NCBI GenBank assembly: GCA_964275585.1
Contig: CAXYCJ010000002.1
Coordinates: forward strand, 1 to 64,000
Direction: 5' to 3'
DNA: 64,000 nt
Origin: D2472 sp964275585
GTDB lineage: Bacteria; Pseudomonadota; Gammaproteobacteria; Magnimaribacterales; D2472
The notes beneath the pieces are model-generated. The model did not search any database. It was given only the letters and a program-made list of their open reading frames with translations, and had not been told where the DNA came from. The first letter of the stretch is position 1, and the number at the start of each line of letters is the position of its first letter. Made by a program: the position numbers and the translations under genes. This document shows, in pieces, positions 34,906 to 44,514 of the stretch.

Positions 34906-35619
34906 TTAAGTACAATTCTGACCTAGTAATAAATAGTAGTAATCTCTCACTCTTTCTACAAAATCAACCGTTTGCTGCCCCCTAGAGTAGCCTTCTGTAT
35001 CCATTGAGGATTTTCGACCGATTAAATGCTCTTCTAGCTCTAACCAAGTCACCTTTGCGGGATTTCTATTTAGTTCAGCAATTGCATTGTTCACATTTGT
35101 CATTCCTAAATTATAGGCAGCCAAGATAAAAGCAATTTTATCTCCCGAAGAAGTTCCATATGCAACTATTTTTTCTAGCTCTGAAAGATATTGAGCGCCA
35201 CCGTAAATACTTTGAATTGGATCCAGTCGATTAGTTACCCCCACTGATGCTGCTGTCGGAAGAGTCAGCATCATCATTCCTTTAACCTGAGTAGCAGATC
35301 GCGCTTTTGGATTCCATTGTGATTCTTGAAAGGCTACAGATGCAAGGAGCTCCCACTCAAGCCCAAAAGTTTCCGCAGCTTCAATAAAATCATCTTTATA
35401 TTTTAGAAACCTTGTTTTTGATAATTCATCGAATTTCTGTTTTTCAAAATTGCTAAGACGAGAGAATGCATATAATTTTTCACTCATAATATTGCAGTAA
35501 ACAGAAACGGGTGTTTCTATTGGATCTTTTGTACATCCAAGCAGAGCAACGAATATACCTATGAGTATTAAGTTTTTTGTAAGGAATTTCACAGTTTTTA
35601 TTTTTTTAATTTTAAACAT
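34906..35619 (-). CDS. lytic transglycosylase lipoprotein, MltF-like but lacking the solute-binding domain
   Basis: Membrane-bound peptidoglycan lytic transglycosylase. About 237 aa from ATG 35619 (a TTG at 35640 is also possible). Basic start, hydrophobic stretch and lipobox ending at Cys29 (VALLGC). The SLT/lysozyme-like domain follows: catalytic Glu99 in AFQESQWNPKARS, then VKGMMMLTLPTAASVGV, DPIQSIYGGAQYL and FILAAYNLGMTNV. The catalytic domain and the divergent position next to purL match MltF, but full MltF is about 480-520 aa with an N-terminal PBP-like regulatory domain that is absent here. Confidence 0.85.
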   Translation of the reverse strand: MFKIKKIKTVKFLTKNLILIGIFVALLGCTKDPIETPVSVYCNIMSEKLYAFSRLSNFEKQKFDELSKTRFLKYKDDFIEAAETFGLEWELLASVAFQESQWNPKARSATQVKGMMMLTLPTAASVGVTNRLDPIQSIYGGAQYLSELEKIVAYGTSSGDKIAFILAAYNLGMTNVNNAIAELNRNPAKVTWLELEEHLIGRKSSMDTEGYSRGQQTVDFVERVRDYYYLLLGQNCT

Positions 35620-35658
35620 CCTTATAATTAACCATAACAATATTTTACTAGAGAGCTA

Positions 35659-38600
35659 GTGTCAAAAAATTTAAACTTGCTTCTTCAAGGCTCCTCAAGT
35701 TTTTCGCCGTCTAAAATTTCTCTGCAAAATGCTCAGCTCAATGAAATCAATGGTTTAAGTAGCTTAAAGCTTAGCTGTATAGAATATTATTCAGTAACCA
35801 TGGAACAGGAATTTTCCAGCCACTCAAAATTATTTGAACTACTGAATGCACAAAATCAATCAAAAATTCCTCAATTTTTAGTTGGTCCAAGGGCGGGAAC
35901 GATTAGCCCCTGGTCCTCTAAAACAACAGAGATTATTGTAAATGTTGGAATTAAGGGCATTTTTGGTATTGAACGATATTTTGGATATTTTGTTGAAGGG
36001 GCTAGTGAGATACACGAACTTATGGTTACAAATCTTTTTGATCGCATGACTCAGGAAATTTTTTATCATCAAGATAATTTACCAAATTTAGATATCGCAC
36101 ATACAAGACGACCTTTAAATTTTATTAATATTTCTACTGCTCCCAAAGAAGCATTAAACAAGGCTAATTTAGATTTGGGTCTTGCACTTTCTCAGGATGA
36201 GATTGATTACTTAGATAACTTTTATTCTCCTGTTAACCGCAATCCTACTGATGCTGAATTGATGATGTTTGCGCAAGCAAATTCAGAGCATTGCCGACAT
36301 AAAATCTTTAATGCATCCTGGATTATAGATTCAGTTCGGCAAGATGAATCTCTTTTTGATCTTATTAAAAAAACAAGCAAAGGAAATAAACCTGATCTTA
36401 TTTCAGCATACAAAGATAATGCTGCGGTAATAGCTGGAGATGAAGTTAGCACTTTAAATAGAGGTATAGACAATCAATATAGTTTTGCAATAGAAAGTAT
36501 TAACTCAACATTAAAAGTTGAGACTCACAACCATCCAACTGGTATTTCTCCTTTTCCTGGAGCTGCCACTGGTTCTGGAGGAGAAATAAGAGATGAAGGA
36601 GCTACTGGAACAGGAGCAAAGCCAAAAATAGGATTGGTTGGGTTTAATGTTTCAAACCTGAGGTTAGAAAAGTTTCCTCGAGTATGGGAGGAGCCAGCCC
36701 ACAGGCCTGAAAGAATTGCTAGCCCTCTTCAAATAATGACTGAGGGACCAATTGGTGCAGCAGCATTTAATAATGAATTTGGAAGACCTTGCACTTTGGG
36801 TTATTTCAGAGTTTACGAAGGATCTTTTCAGGATAATAAAACTCATGGATATCATAAACCCATCATGCTTGCAGGCGGTTTGGGCGAAATAAAAAATAGA
36901 AATAGTTTAAAAAATTCTATACGAGCAGGTGACCTTGTGGTGGTATTGGGCGGACCTTCAATGTTAATTGGACTAGGCGGTGGAGCTGCTTCATCTATGG
37001 CCTCAGGAGAAAGCGATGAAGACCTTGACTTTGCTTCAGTGCAAAGAGAAAACGCTGAAATGGAAAGAAGGTGTCAGGAAGTAATCAATCAATGTGCATT
37101 TGAATCTCCCAACATTATTGAGTTCATTCATGATGTAGGTGCAGGAGGTCTATCAAATGCAATTCCAGAACTGGCTAAAGATTGCAATCTTGGCGTTAAG
37201 GTTGATTTAAGTCTAATACCTGTAGCTGATACCAGCCTTTCACCAATGGAGGTTTGGTCTAATGAATCCCAAGAAAGATACGTTTTAGCCATTACACCAG
37301 ATAACAAAGAAATTTTTGAAAGCATTTGCCGAAGAGAAAGATGTCCAATGGCCTTTGTTGGCGAGACCACTAATTCCGATGCAGTTGAAGTTTATGATTC
37401 TGAGAGAGATGAGTATCCAGTTCAGGTGCCCTTATCTATGCTCTTTGGTGAATTACCTATTAGAGATATGGAAGTGACCAATCCATCAATACAACTAAAA
37501 GAAGAAGTTAAGAATTTTGATTTAGACATATCAAGTGCAATTCACAGAGTTTTATCTCATCCATCGGTTGCCTCCAAATCTTTTTTAATAACCATTGGCG
37601 ACAGAACAGTGGGAGGTTTGGTTGCGAGGGATCAACTTGTAGGACGATATCAAGTGCCATCATCAAACTATTCCATGTCCTCAATGTCTTTTCTATCCAA
37701 CCAAGGCGAGGCTTTATCCATTGGTGAAAAGCCTACTATAGCTCTACAAAATCCAGCTGCTTCATTAAGAATGGCACTAGCAGAAGCATTAATGAATATT
37801 ATTTCAGTGCCCATTGATGGCATAGATCGAGTCAGACTTTCTGCTAATTGGATGGCAGCATGCGGTGAAGAAGCAGATGATTATTCTTTAAGACTTGGTG
37901 TTGAAGCACTCTCTTCTATGTGTATTCAGCTTGGTATTGCTGTGCCGGTTGGCAAAGATTCACTCTCTATGAGAACCCAATGGTCTGAAAATAATAAAGA
38001 TTTTGAGATTAAAAGCCCTCTCTCAGGAATCATTTCTGCAATGGCTCCGGTGCCAGATGTTACGAATGCAATTACAACTGAATTAAGCTCCGAAGGCTCA
38101 ACAAATTTTTACCATCTCAGGTTAGGTGATTACCAGAGACTTGGAGGGTCTATTTTTGAGGAAGTGACATCTTCACATTGCCCTGGAACCCCTGATGTTG
38201 AAAATATTGATGCATTTAAAAATATGTTTGATTGCATCCAACAGCTCATCAAACATAAGTGGATTACTTCCTTGCATGATATTTCTGATGGAGGCTTGCT
38301 TACAACTATAGCTGAATTTGCTTTTACCAATAAAATTGGTATCAAAATCTCAATGTGTAAAAATCAACAGACCAAAGAAAGTATTTTTGAAGATTTATTT
38401 TCAGAAGAGATTGGTGTGGTCATTCAATTGCATGCTCAATTTGAAGAAAAAGCATTGAAAGCTCTCAAAGCCAGCAATATCAATTTTTCTTTGTGCGCAA
38501 CCCAAGATATTTTACCTCAGATTACAATTGTTCAAGCCGACAATGTACTCTTCCAAGAATCTATTACTTCTCTAGAAAAAATTTGGTCTGAAACCTCCTT

Positions 38601-39516
38601 AGCTATTAAATCTATTAGAGACAACCCAGATAGCGCAATGCAGGAGTATAGCCTAATTGATGAATTTGAGAGCGCAGGGCTTGTTGCTAAAGATCAGTTT
38701 AAATTCTCTTCAAAACTTCCTATCTTTCATTCAAACATCAAGCCAAAAATTGCAATTTTTAGAGAACAAGGAGTTAACGGGCAAAATGAAATGGCAGCAG
38801 CATTTATGCTGGCAGGTTTTGATGCTCATGACCTGCACATGCAAGATATCCTTGATGATTCAAACTTATTATCTAACTTTCAAGGCATTGCTGCTTGTGG
38901 CGGTTTTTCCTATGGAGATGTTTTAGGTGCAGGAGGAGGGTGGTCTTCAAGCATCAGCTTTAATCCCTCAGTAAGAGACTCTTTTGAAACTTTCTTTAAT
39001 CGGCCAGAGACTTTTACATTTGGGGTATGTAATGGATGTCAGATGTTATCAAATCTAAGGGATTTAATTCCTGGAGCTGCAGATTGGCCTGAATTTTTAT
39101 GGAATGAATCAGATCAGTTTGAGGCGCGTCTCTCTCAAGTAACTATTGTAAAATCTCAATCAGTTCTTCTTCAAGGGATGGAGGGTTGGCAAATCCCTGT
39201 AGCTGTTTCTCATGGAGAAGGCAGAGCTTCATTTAGAAAAGGATCTCTAGATCTTCTTACTTCTAATCAGCAGATTGCTGTTCAATTTACCAATAGTCAG
39301 GGAGAGCCTTCAACCAGGTATCCAATAAATCCCAATGGCTCGCCTCTAGGGATAACTGGCTTAACATCAAGGGATGGAAGAGCAACCATTATGATGCCGC
39401 ATCCCGAAAGAGTATTTAGATCTCAGCAGCTCTCATGGAAACCATCATCTTGGAAAGAGTACTCACCTTGGATGCAAATATTCTTAAATGCCTATCAATT
39501 TACAAAAGGCTCCTAA
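35659..39516 (+). CDS. purL: phosphoribosylformylglycinamidine synthase
   Basis: Large single-chain FGAM synthase of purine synthesis. 1285 aa, GTG start. N-terminal PurS-like domain, linker, then the synthase halves with FAQANSEHCRHKIFNA, ETHNHPTGISPFPGAATGSGGEIRDEGATG-type motifs (bases about 36525-36610) and PVGKDSLSMRTQW. The C-terminal glutamine amidotransferase starts near residue 1030 with IAIFREQGVNGQNEM; nucleophile Cys is in GVCNGCQM near residue 1123, and the His/Glu pair is in MMPHPERVFR. Divergent from the MltF-like gene, as in E. coli and Pseudomonas. Confidence 0.97.
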   Translation: MSKNLNLLLQGSSSFSPSKISLQNAQLNEINGLSSLKLSCIEYYSVTMEQEFSSHSKLFELLNAQNQSKIPQFLVGPRAGTISPWSSKTTEIIVNVGIKGIFGIERYFGYFVEGASEIHELMVTNLFDRMTQEIFYHQDNLPNLDIAHTRRPLNFINISTAPKEALNKANLDLGLALSQDEIDYLDNFYSPVNRNPTDAELMMFAQANSEHCRHKIFNASWIIDSVRQDESLFDLIKKTSKGNKPDLISAYKDNAAVIAGDEVSTLNRGIDNQYSFAIESINSTLKVETHNHPTGISPFPGAATGSGGEIRDEGATGTGAKPKIGLVGFNVSNLRLEKFPRVWEEPAHRPERIASPLQIMTEGPIGAAAFNNEFGRPCTLGYFRVYEGSFQDNKTHGYHKPIMLAGGLGEIKNRNSLKNSIRAGDLVVVLGGPSMLIGLGGGAASSMASGESDEDLDFASVQRENAEMERRCQEVINQCAFESPNIIEFIHDVGAGGLSNAIPELAKDCNLGVKVDLSLIPVADTSLSPMEVWSNESQERYVLAITPDNKEIFESICRRERCPMAFVGETTNSDAVEVYDSERDEYPVQVPLSMLFGELPIRDMEVTNPSIQLKEEVKNFDLDISSAIHRVLSHPSVASKSFLITIGDRTVGGLVARDQLVGRYQVPSSNYSMSSMSFLSNQGEALSIGEKPTIALQNPAASLRMALAEALMNIISVPIDGIDRVRLSANWMAACGEEADDYSLRLGVEALSSMCIQLGIAVPVGKDSLSMRTQWSENNKDFEIKSPLSGIISAMAPVPDVTNAITTELSSEGSTNFYHLRLGDYQRLGGSIFEEVTSSHCPGTPDVENIDAFKNMFDCIQQLIKHKWITSLHDISDGGLLTTIAEFAFTNKIGIKISMCKNQQTKESIFEDLFSEEIGVVIQLHAQFEEKALKALKASNINFSLCATQDILPQITIVQADNVLFQESITSLEKIWSETSLAIKSIRDNPDSAMQEYSLIDEFESAGLVAKDQFKFSSKLPIFHSNIKPKIAIFREQGVNGQNEMAAAFMLAGFDAHDLHMQDILDDSNLLSNFQGIAACGGFSYGDVLGAGGGWSSSISFNPSVRDSFETFFNRPETFTFGVCNGCQMLSNLRDLIPGAADWPEFLWNESDQFEARLSQVTIVKSQSVLLQGMEGWQIPVAVSHGEGRASFRKGSLDLLTSNQQIAVQFTNSQGEPSTRYPINPNGSPLGITGLTSRDGRATIMMPHPERVFRSQQLSWKPSSWKEYSPWMQIFLNAYQFTKGS

Positions 39517-39529
39517 GTTTTTTTCTTAA

Positions 39530-40066
39530 TTACCAGAGCTTAATTGCCTCCTCTTTAAAAGGAAAAGTATTTTTTTTTCTATCTTCAAAATAGTACTCTA
39601 GTGTTTTAGTGACTGTTGGGAAAGCCATTTGATCCCAAGGGATGCTCTGCTCATCAAACAATTCAACAGCAGTGCTTTCTGGAGTAGGGCCAAATTTTTC
39701 ATTATTTAAATCAGCCAAGTAAAAGAAATGAACCTGGCTAATATGAGTTAAACTGAAAGCAGTGTATGGTGAAATAATTTTAGGTGTTGCCTGTGTTTCT
39801 TCTTTTGTCTCTCTTAAAGCACCTTCTTGGAGAGTCTCAGCATTTTCCATAAAACCAGCAGGAAGCGTCCAAAACCCAAAGCGAGGCTCAATATTTCTCT
39901 TGCATAACAACACTTGATCACCTCTAACACACAAAGTCCCAACAATGATATTTGGGTTGGTGTAGAAAATTGAGTCACAAGCTGAGCAACAGTATCGCTT
40001 TAGATTATCATCGGCGGGAATTTCAAATTCGATTTTATCGCTGCCGCATTTTGAACAATATCTCAA
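39530..40066 (-). CDS. NUDIX hydrolase with N-terminal zinc ribbon
   Basis: 178 aa. Zinc ribbon with CSKC near residue 4 and CSAC at 27-30, like NudC-type and related NUDIX proteins. The NUDIX box is GFMENAETLQEGALRETKEET, preceded by GFWTLPAG. The start codon is TTG at 40066; it is supported by AAGGAG 5 nt upstream on the minus strand and by the need to keep the zinc ribbon intact. Likely hydrolyses a nucleoside diphosphate derivative such as ADP-ribose or NADH; the substrate cannot be read from sequence. Divergent from a second NUDIX gene. Confidence 0.88.
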   Translation of the reverse strand: MRYCSKCGSDKIEFEIPADDNLKRYCCSACDSIFYTNPNIIVGTLCVRGDQVLLCKRNIEPRFGFWTLPAGFMENAETLQEGALRETKEETQATPKIISPYTAFSLTHISQVHFFYLADLNNEKFGPTPESTAVELFDEQSIPWDQMAFPTVTKTLEYYFEDRKKNTFPFKEEAIKLW

Positions 40067-40117
40067 AAGTGCTCCTTTCTTAGAGAATTAAATGATGTAA
40101 GAAGTTAAACTTACACA

Positions 40118-40705
40118 ATGATTGAAGAGATAGAGTATAAACTAAATTCTAGTAATCCTGAAAAGCCAAGTGGGAGACCACAGGCCTCTGTCTTAATCGC
40201 TATATTGAATTATGGAGAATATATTGAAAGTCCAGAGTTGATATACACTCAACGATCACATCACCTCTCAACTCACTCTGGAGAGGTAAGTTTTCCTGGT
40301 GGAAAAGCAGAACACGGTGATGCAAATCTATTTGCAACTGCATTAAGGGAGTCAAATGAAGAAATGAATTTAAGGGGCGAAGACGTAACTGAGCTCGGCA
40401 AATTAGATTATTTGATTTCTCGTCATAAAATTGAAGTTAACCCTTTTGTAGCATCAGTTAATCAACCTCAAAACCTTGAACCAAATGAGGAGATTCAACA
40501 AATTTTTACTGTGCCAATTAGCTTTCTTTTGGATCAAAAAAATATTGAACGAGAAACTATTGAGAGGCAAGGTCTAGTTTGGCAGGTTCCTATATGGAGA
40601 TACAACAATCAAAAAATCTGGGGCTTGACAGCCATCATAACTGTAAACTTTTTAAATCTTTGTTTTGATGCGAACATAGAGATACTAGAAGGGTCAAATA
40701 CATGA
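40118..40705 (+). CDS. NUDIX hydrolase, CoA pyrophosphatase type (NudL/YeaB-like)
   Basis: 195 aa. Contains the CoA-specific UPF0035 segment SHHLSTHSGEVSFPGGKAEHGD just before and within the NUDIX box ATALRESNEEMNL. The preceding QRS element and RPQASVLIAILNYG strand also fit the NudL family, which cleaves CoA to 3',5'-ADP and phosphopantetheine. Its stop overlaps the gamma-carbonic anhydrase ATG as ATGA, so the two are translationally coupled. Confidence 0.88.
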   Translation: MIEEIEYKLNSSNPEKPSGRPQASVLIAILNYGEYIESPELIYTQRSHHLSTHSGEVSFPGGKAEHGDANLFATALRESNEEMNLRGEDVTELGKLDYLISRHKIEVNPFVASVNQPQNLEPNEEIQQIFTVPISFLLDQKNIERETIERQGLVWQVPIWRYNNQKIWGLTAIITVNFLNLCFDANIEILEGSNT

Positions 40706-41232
40706 TTATTGAGATGGATGGTAAATGCTTAAGTACTGAAAATGAAGATTTTTGGATTGCACCTGATGCGACAGTGATTGGAGATGTGCAGATGGCTAGA
40801 GATTCTAGTATTTGGTTTCATTGCACCGTGCGTGGTGATAATGAACCAATAATCTTAGGAGAAGGCACTAATATCCAAGATAATTCAGTAATTCATACTG
40901 ATCCCGGTTTTGGATGCACTATTGGAAAATTTGTTACTGTTGGTCATATGGCAATGTTGCACGGGTGTGAGATTGGTGATGGCACTCTTGTTGGAATTGG
41001 CTCGGTTATTCTTAACGGAGCTAAAATTGGTAAGAATTGCATTATTGGTGCCAAAGCTTTGATCACAGAAGGCATGGAAGTGCCTGATGGTTCTATGGTT
41101 CTGGGCATGCCAGGTAAGATTAAAAAAGAACTGTCTGCAGAAGAACAGGCAATCCCAACCTTAAATGCACAACACTACATTGAAAACTATAAAAGATACA
41201 AAGCTGCTCTGGGAGATGGAAATGCCAGCTAA
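40702..41232 (+). CDS. gamma-carbonic anhydrase family protein (left-handed beta-helix)
   Basis: 176 aa hexapeptide-repeat protein of the YrdA/PaaY/CaiE group. Motifs are FWIAPDATVIGDVQMARDSSIWFHCTVRGDNEPI, GTNIQDNSVIHTDPG and VTVGHMAMLHGCEIGDGTLVGIG with the metal-ligand histidines of gamma-carbonic anhydrases, and a C-terminal helix. Trimeric, cytoplasmic. Whether it hydrates CO2 or has another role is uncertain; many homologues lack measurable activity. Sits in a nudix-gammaCA-DLH-alaS-lysC series with overlapping ends. Confidence 0.88.
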   Translation: MIIEMDGKCLSTENEDFWIAPDATVIGDVQMARDSSIWFHCTVRGDNEPIILGEGTNIQDNSVIHTDPGFGCTIGKFVTVGHMAMLHGCEIGDGTLVGIGSVILNGAKIGKNCIIGAKALITEGMEVPDGSMVLGMPGKIKKELSAEEQAIPTLNAQHYIENYKRYKAALGDGNAS

Positions 41233-41941
41233 AGATGTCACTTATTTAGATGGTTCAGTTGAGTGCATAGGCCATTTATCTATACCTGACTCATCTGATT
41301 TAGCTCCCTTGGTCCTTGTTGCCCATACTTGGAAGGGAAGATCTGTTTTTGAGGATAAAAAGGTGCAAGCTCTAAATGAGCTTGGGTATGCTGCGCTCTC
41401 CATAGATATTTATGGAGGCGGAATTAATGGGCAAAGCATCTCAGAGAACCAAGCGCTAATAGAACCTTTTGTTTCAGATAGACAATTATTCCGCAAACGA
41501 TTAATTAGTGCAGTGGACTTTGCTAAGACCATCGAAGGAATTGATGCTTCAAAAATTGCAATGATTGGGTTTTGCTTTGGAGGTCTTGCAGCTATTGAGT
41601 TAGCTCGATCAGGTTATGATTTATCAGGATGTGTAAGTTTTCATGGCCTATTAAACCAATCGAATGAACCTTTTAACCAAGTGAATACCAAATTGCTTGT
41701 CCTTCATGGTGATCTAGACCCCATGGTCTCTTCAGAGCAAATACTTGCTTTGCAAGATGAGATGACAGAATCTCAAGCTGACTGGCAGTTTATTAGCTAC
41801 GGCAATACGCATCATGCATTTACCAATCCAGAGGCTAACGATGTTGAAATGGGAACAGTTTATAATCATGATAGTGATAAGCGTTCATGGGTCGCAATGA
41901 GTAATTTTTTAGAGGAAGTCTTTAGCAATGCTAACAAGTGA
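41222..41941 (+). CDS. dienelactone hydrolase family protein
   Basis: Alpha/beta hydrolase, 239 aa from ATG 41222, which has GGGAG at 41211-41215; the frame is open further upstream but that would overlap the carbonic anhydrase gene by 68 nt. The triad is Cys in GFCFGG, Asp in LHGDLDPMV and His in THHAF, the Cys-Asp-His arrangement of dienelactone hydrolases. Other segments are VAHTWKGRS and DIYGGG. No other catechol-pathway gene is adjacent, so a generic esterase or detoxification role is as likely. It overlaps alaS by 14 nt. Confidence 0.87.
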   Translation: MPAKDVTYLDGSVECIGHLSIPDSSDLAPLVLVAHTWKGRSVFEDKKVQALNELGYAALSIDIYGGGINGQSISENQALIEPFVSDRQLFRKRLISAVDFAKTIEGIDASKIAMIGFCFGGLAAIELARSGYDLSGCVSFHGLLNQSNEPFNQVNTKLLVLHGDLDPMVSSEQILALQDEMTESQADWQFISYGNTHHAFTNPEANDVEMGTVYNHDSDKRSWVAMSNFLEEVFSNANK

Positions 41942-44498
41942 AATTAGAGCTAAGTTTTTAGAGTACTTTTCTAGTAATGGTCATGAGGTTGTTGATTCAA
42001 GCCCTTTGATACCTGCAAACGATGACACATTACTCTTTACCAATGCTGGGATGGTTCAATTCAAAGATGTCTTTCTTGGAACGGATAAGCGCACCTACAA
42101 GCGTGCCACGACAACGCAGCGGTGCATTCGTGCTGGAGGCAAGCACAACGATCTAGAGAATGTAGGTTATACCTTGAGACATCATACTTTCTTTGAAATG
42201 TTAGGAAATTTTAGTTTTGGGGATTATTTTAAAGAACATGCAATTGAGTTAGCTTGGAATTTTTTAATCAAAGAGCTTGGCCTAGAAAAAGATAAGCTCT
42301 GGATATCCGTTTTCCAAGATGATGATGAGGCAGCTAAGATTTGGTCATCTAAAATTGGTATTTCACCCGATCGAATCGTACGCTTGGGTGAGGAAGATAA
42401 TTTTTGGTCAATGGGTGATACAGGACCATGCGGACCCTGTTCAGAAATTTACTATGATCATGGCGATCAATATGAAGGAACGCCTCCTGGTTCACCAGGC
42501 GATGACGGGGACAGATTTGTAGAAATTTGGAACCTAGTTTTTATGCAATTTAACAGAGATGCTAAAGGCAAATTAGCACCGCTTCCAAAACCTTCGGTTG
42601 ATACCGGCATGGGTTTAGAGCGAGTAGCAGCAGTAATGCAAGGCGTTAATTCAAATTATGAGACAGATTTATTCCTCAATTTAATCAAGGCCTCAGAGAG
42701 TAACATTCAGTCTCCTGGCCAACCTTCACATAAAGTTATTGCAGATCATATTCGAAGCGTTAGTTTTTTAATTGCAGATGGTGTTATTCCTTCTAACGAA
42801 GGACGGGGCTATGTTTTACGAAGAATTATGCGTAGAGCAATTAGGCATGGTTATAAACTTGGAACAAAAAAACCATTTATGCATAAATTAGTTTCTTCTT
42901 TAGTTCAAGAAATGGAAGCCGCTTTTCCAATGCTTGCTTCTCATCAATCGCTAATAGAGACAACAATTCATGATGAAGAAAAGAAATTCTTAGAAACTTT
43001 GGACAAAGGCATAGAAATCCTTGAAAAGGAAATAAACAAAATGACTTCAAAGATTATTCCGGGTGAGGTTGTTTTTAAACTGCATGATACGTTTGGATTT
43101 CCTTATGATTTAACAGCAGATATTGCGCGTGAGCAAAACCTAACACTTGATGAGAAAGGTTTTAATGACTGTATGGCCGAGCAAGTTAAGAATTCTAAAT
43201 CAGCCAGCCAATTTAAGGCAATTCATCTTGATTTAACTTCGATCAAGGCTACTAAGTTTTTAGGGTATGAAAGATTGACAGCTGAAGGAAAGATTTTGGG
43301 TATTTGGGATGGTGAAGAGTCGCTCAAGGTAGCCAAAGAACCAAAAGAATATTTACTAGCTTTTAACCAATCACCTTTTTATGCTGAATCCGGAGGTCAG
43401 GTTGGGGATCAAGGAACATTTACTGGACCTGGGTGTCAAGGCAAGGTACTGGATTGTGTAAAGCAAGGAAAAATATTCTTACATAAGCTCTTGCTTGAGG
43501 AAGGCGTGCTTGATGAAAATAAAAAATTAAAGTTAGAGGTGAATTCTCAGCACCGAAATACTGCGTCTGCTCACCATTCTGCAACGCATTTAATGCATGC
43601 TGCCTTAAAGCACACTTTAGGAGATCACGTTCAGCAAAAGGGTTCATTGGTTGATGCCACTAAACTGAGATTTGATTTCTCCCACCCTAAAGCTGTTAGC
43701 AAAGAAGAAATTGCCACAATCGAAACGATTGTGAACAATCATATTTTAAATAACTCTGAAGTTGATACAAAGCTGATGAAGCTGGATGATGCCATGGCCT
43801 CTGGGGCTGAAGCCATGTTTGGTGAGAAGTACGACAATGATGTAAGAGTTTTATCTATGAGTGATAGCTTTTCAGTTGAATTATGCGGTGGAACACATGT
43901 TTCAAGAAGTGGAGATATTGGTGTATTTATGATTACCAGCGAATCCAGCGTCTCATCTGGGGTTCGAAGAATAGAAGCAGTTGTTGGAAATCAAGCGCTT
44001 AAATTCATTTCAGATATTCGTCAACAACTTTCTTCTGTTCAGGGCTTACTAAAAGTTGGTGCCTTACAAATTGATACCAAGGTTAAGGATTTGATAGATG
44101 AAAATAAATCCTTAAAAAAGGGTAATAAATCTATCAATACCCCTGCATCAGTTGTTGAGCAATCAAGTCATCAAATTAATAATTTTGAGCTCATCATTGT
44201 TCAGACTGATAGTGGCAACATTCAGGACTTAAGAAAACTTGTTGATTCACAGAAAGCGAATCAGACAGAAAAATGCATTTTAATTTTTAGTCATCTTGAT
44301 CATAAGATAGTTTTGGTTTGCGGAGTGACTGAGGATTTAGAAGAGTCGATCCCTGCCAATAGCGTAATTCAAGCTATTAGCAAAGGAATTAATGGTAAAG
44401 GTGGCGGAAGAAAAGATTTTGCTCAAGGCGCAGGCGAATACAAAAATCTTCAAGAATTTGTTACTTCTATTCCTAATATCGTACAATCTCTCGCTTAA
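41928..44498 (+). CDS. alaS: alanyl-tRNA synthetase
   Basis: Class II synthetase, 856 aa. Aminoacylation core with FTNAGMVQFKDVFLG, TTTQRCIRAGGKHNDLENVG, HHTFFEMLGNFSFGDYFK and DTGMGLERV. The editing domain carries the zinc histidines in SAHHSATHLMHAAL and the CGGTHVSRSGDIG motif. The C-terminal region is present and ends in GKGGGRKDFAQGAG. It is slightly shorter than the 876-residue E. coli enzyme. Followed by lysC, as in Pseudomonas. Confidence 0.97.
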   Translation: MLTSEIRAKFLEYFSSNGHEVVDSSPLIPANDDTLLFTNAGMVQFKDVFLGTDKRTYKRATTTQRCIRAGGKHNDLENVGYTLRHHTFFEMLGNFSFGDYFKEHAIELAWNFLIKELGLEKDKLWISVFQDDDEAAKIWSSKIGISPDRIVRLGEEDNFWSMGDTGPCGPCSEIYYDHGDQYEGTPPGSPGDDGDRFVEIWNLVFMQFNRDAKGKLAPLPKPSVDTGMGLERVAAVMQGVNSNYETDLFLNLIKASESNIQSPGQPSHKVIADHIRSVSFLIADGVIPSNEGRGYVLRRIMRRAIRHGYKLGTKKPFMHKLVSSLVQEMEAAFPMLASHQSLIETTIHDEEKKFLETLDKGIEILEKEINKMTSKIIPGEVVFKLHDTFGFPYDLTADIAREQNLTLDEKGFNDCMAEQVKNSKSASQFKAIHLDLTSIKATKFLGYERLTAEGKILGIWDGEESLKVAKEPKEYLLAFNQSPFYAESGGQVGDQGTFTGPGCQGKVLDCVKQGKIFLHKLLLEEGVLDENKKLKLEVNSQHRNTASAHHSATHLMHAALKHTLGDHVQQKGSLVDATKLRFDFSHPKAVSKEEIATIETIVNNHILNNSEVDTKLMKLDDAMASGAEAMFGEKYDNDVRVLSMSDSFSVELCGGTHVSRSGDIGVFMITSESSVSSGVRRIEAVVGNQALKFISDIRQQLSSVQGLLKVGALQIDTKVKDLIDENKSLKKGNKSINTPASVVEQSSHQINNFELIIVQTDSGNIQDLRKLVDSQKANQTEKCILIFSHLDHKIVLVCGVTEDLEESIPANSVIQAISKGINGKGGGRKDFAQGAGEYKNLQEFVTSIPNIVQSLA

Positions 44499-44514
44499 TA
44501 TTTAAGCATTTATT

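Noticed and set aside
34890..34912. CTTAAT...ATTAAG hairpin between convergent uvrB and the transglycosylase gene as a terminator
   Set aside because: Only A-T pairs in six of the stem positions except the ends and an A-rich loop; such structures are expected by chance in this composition.
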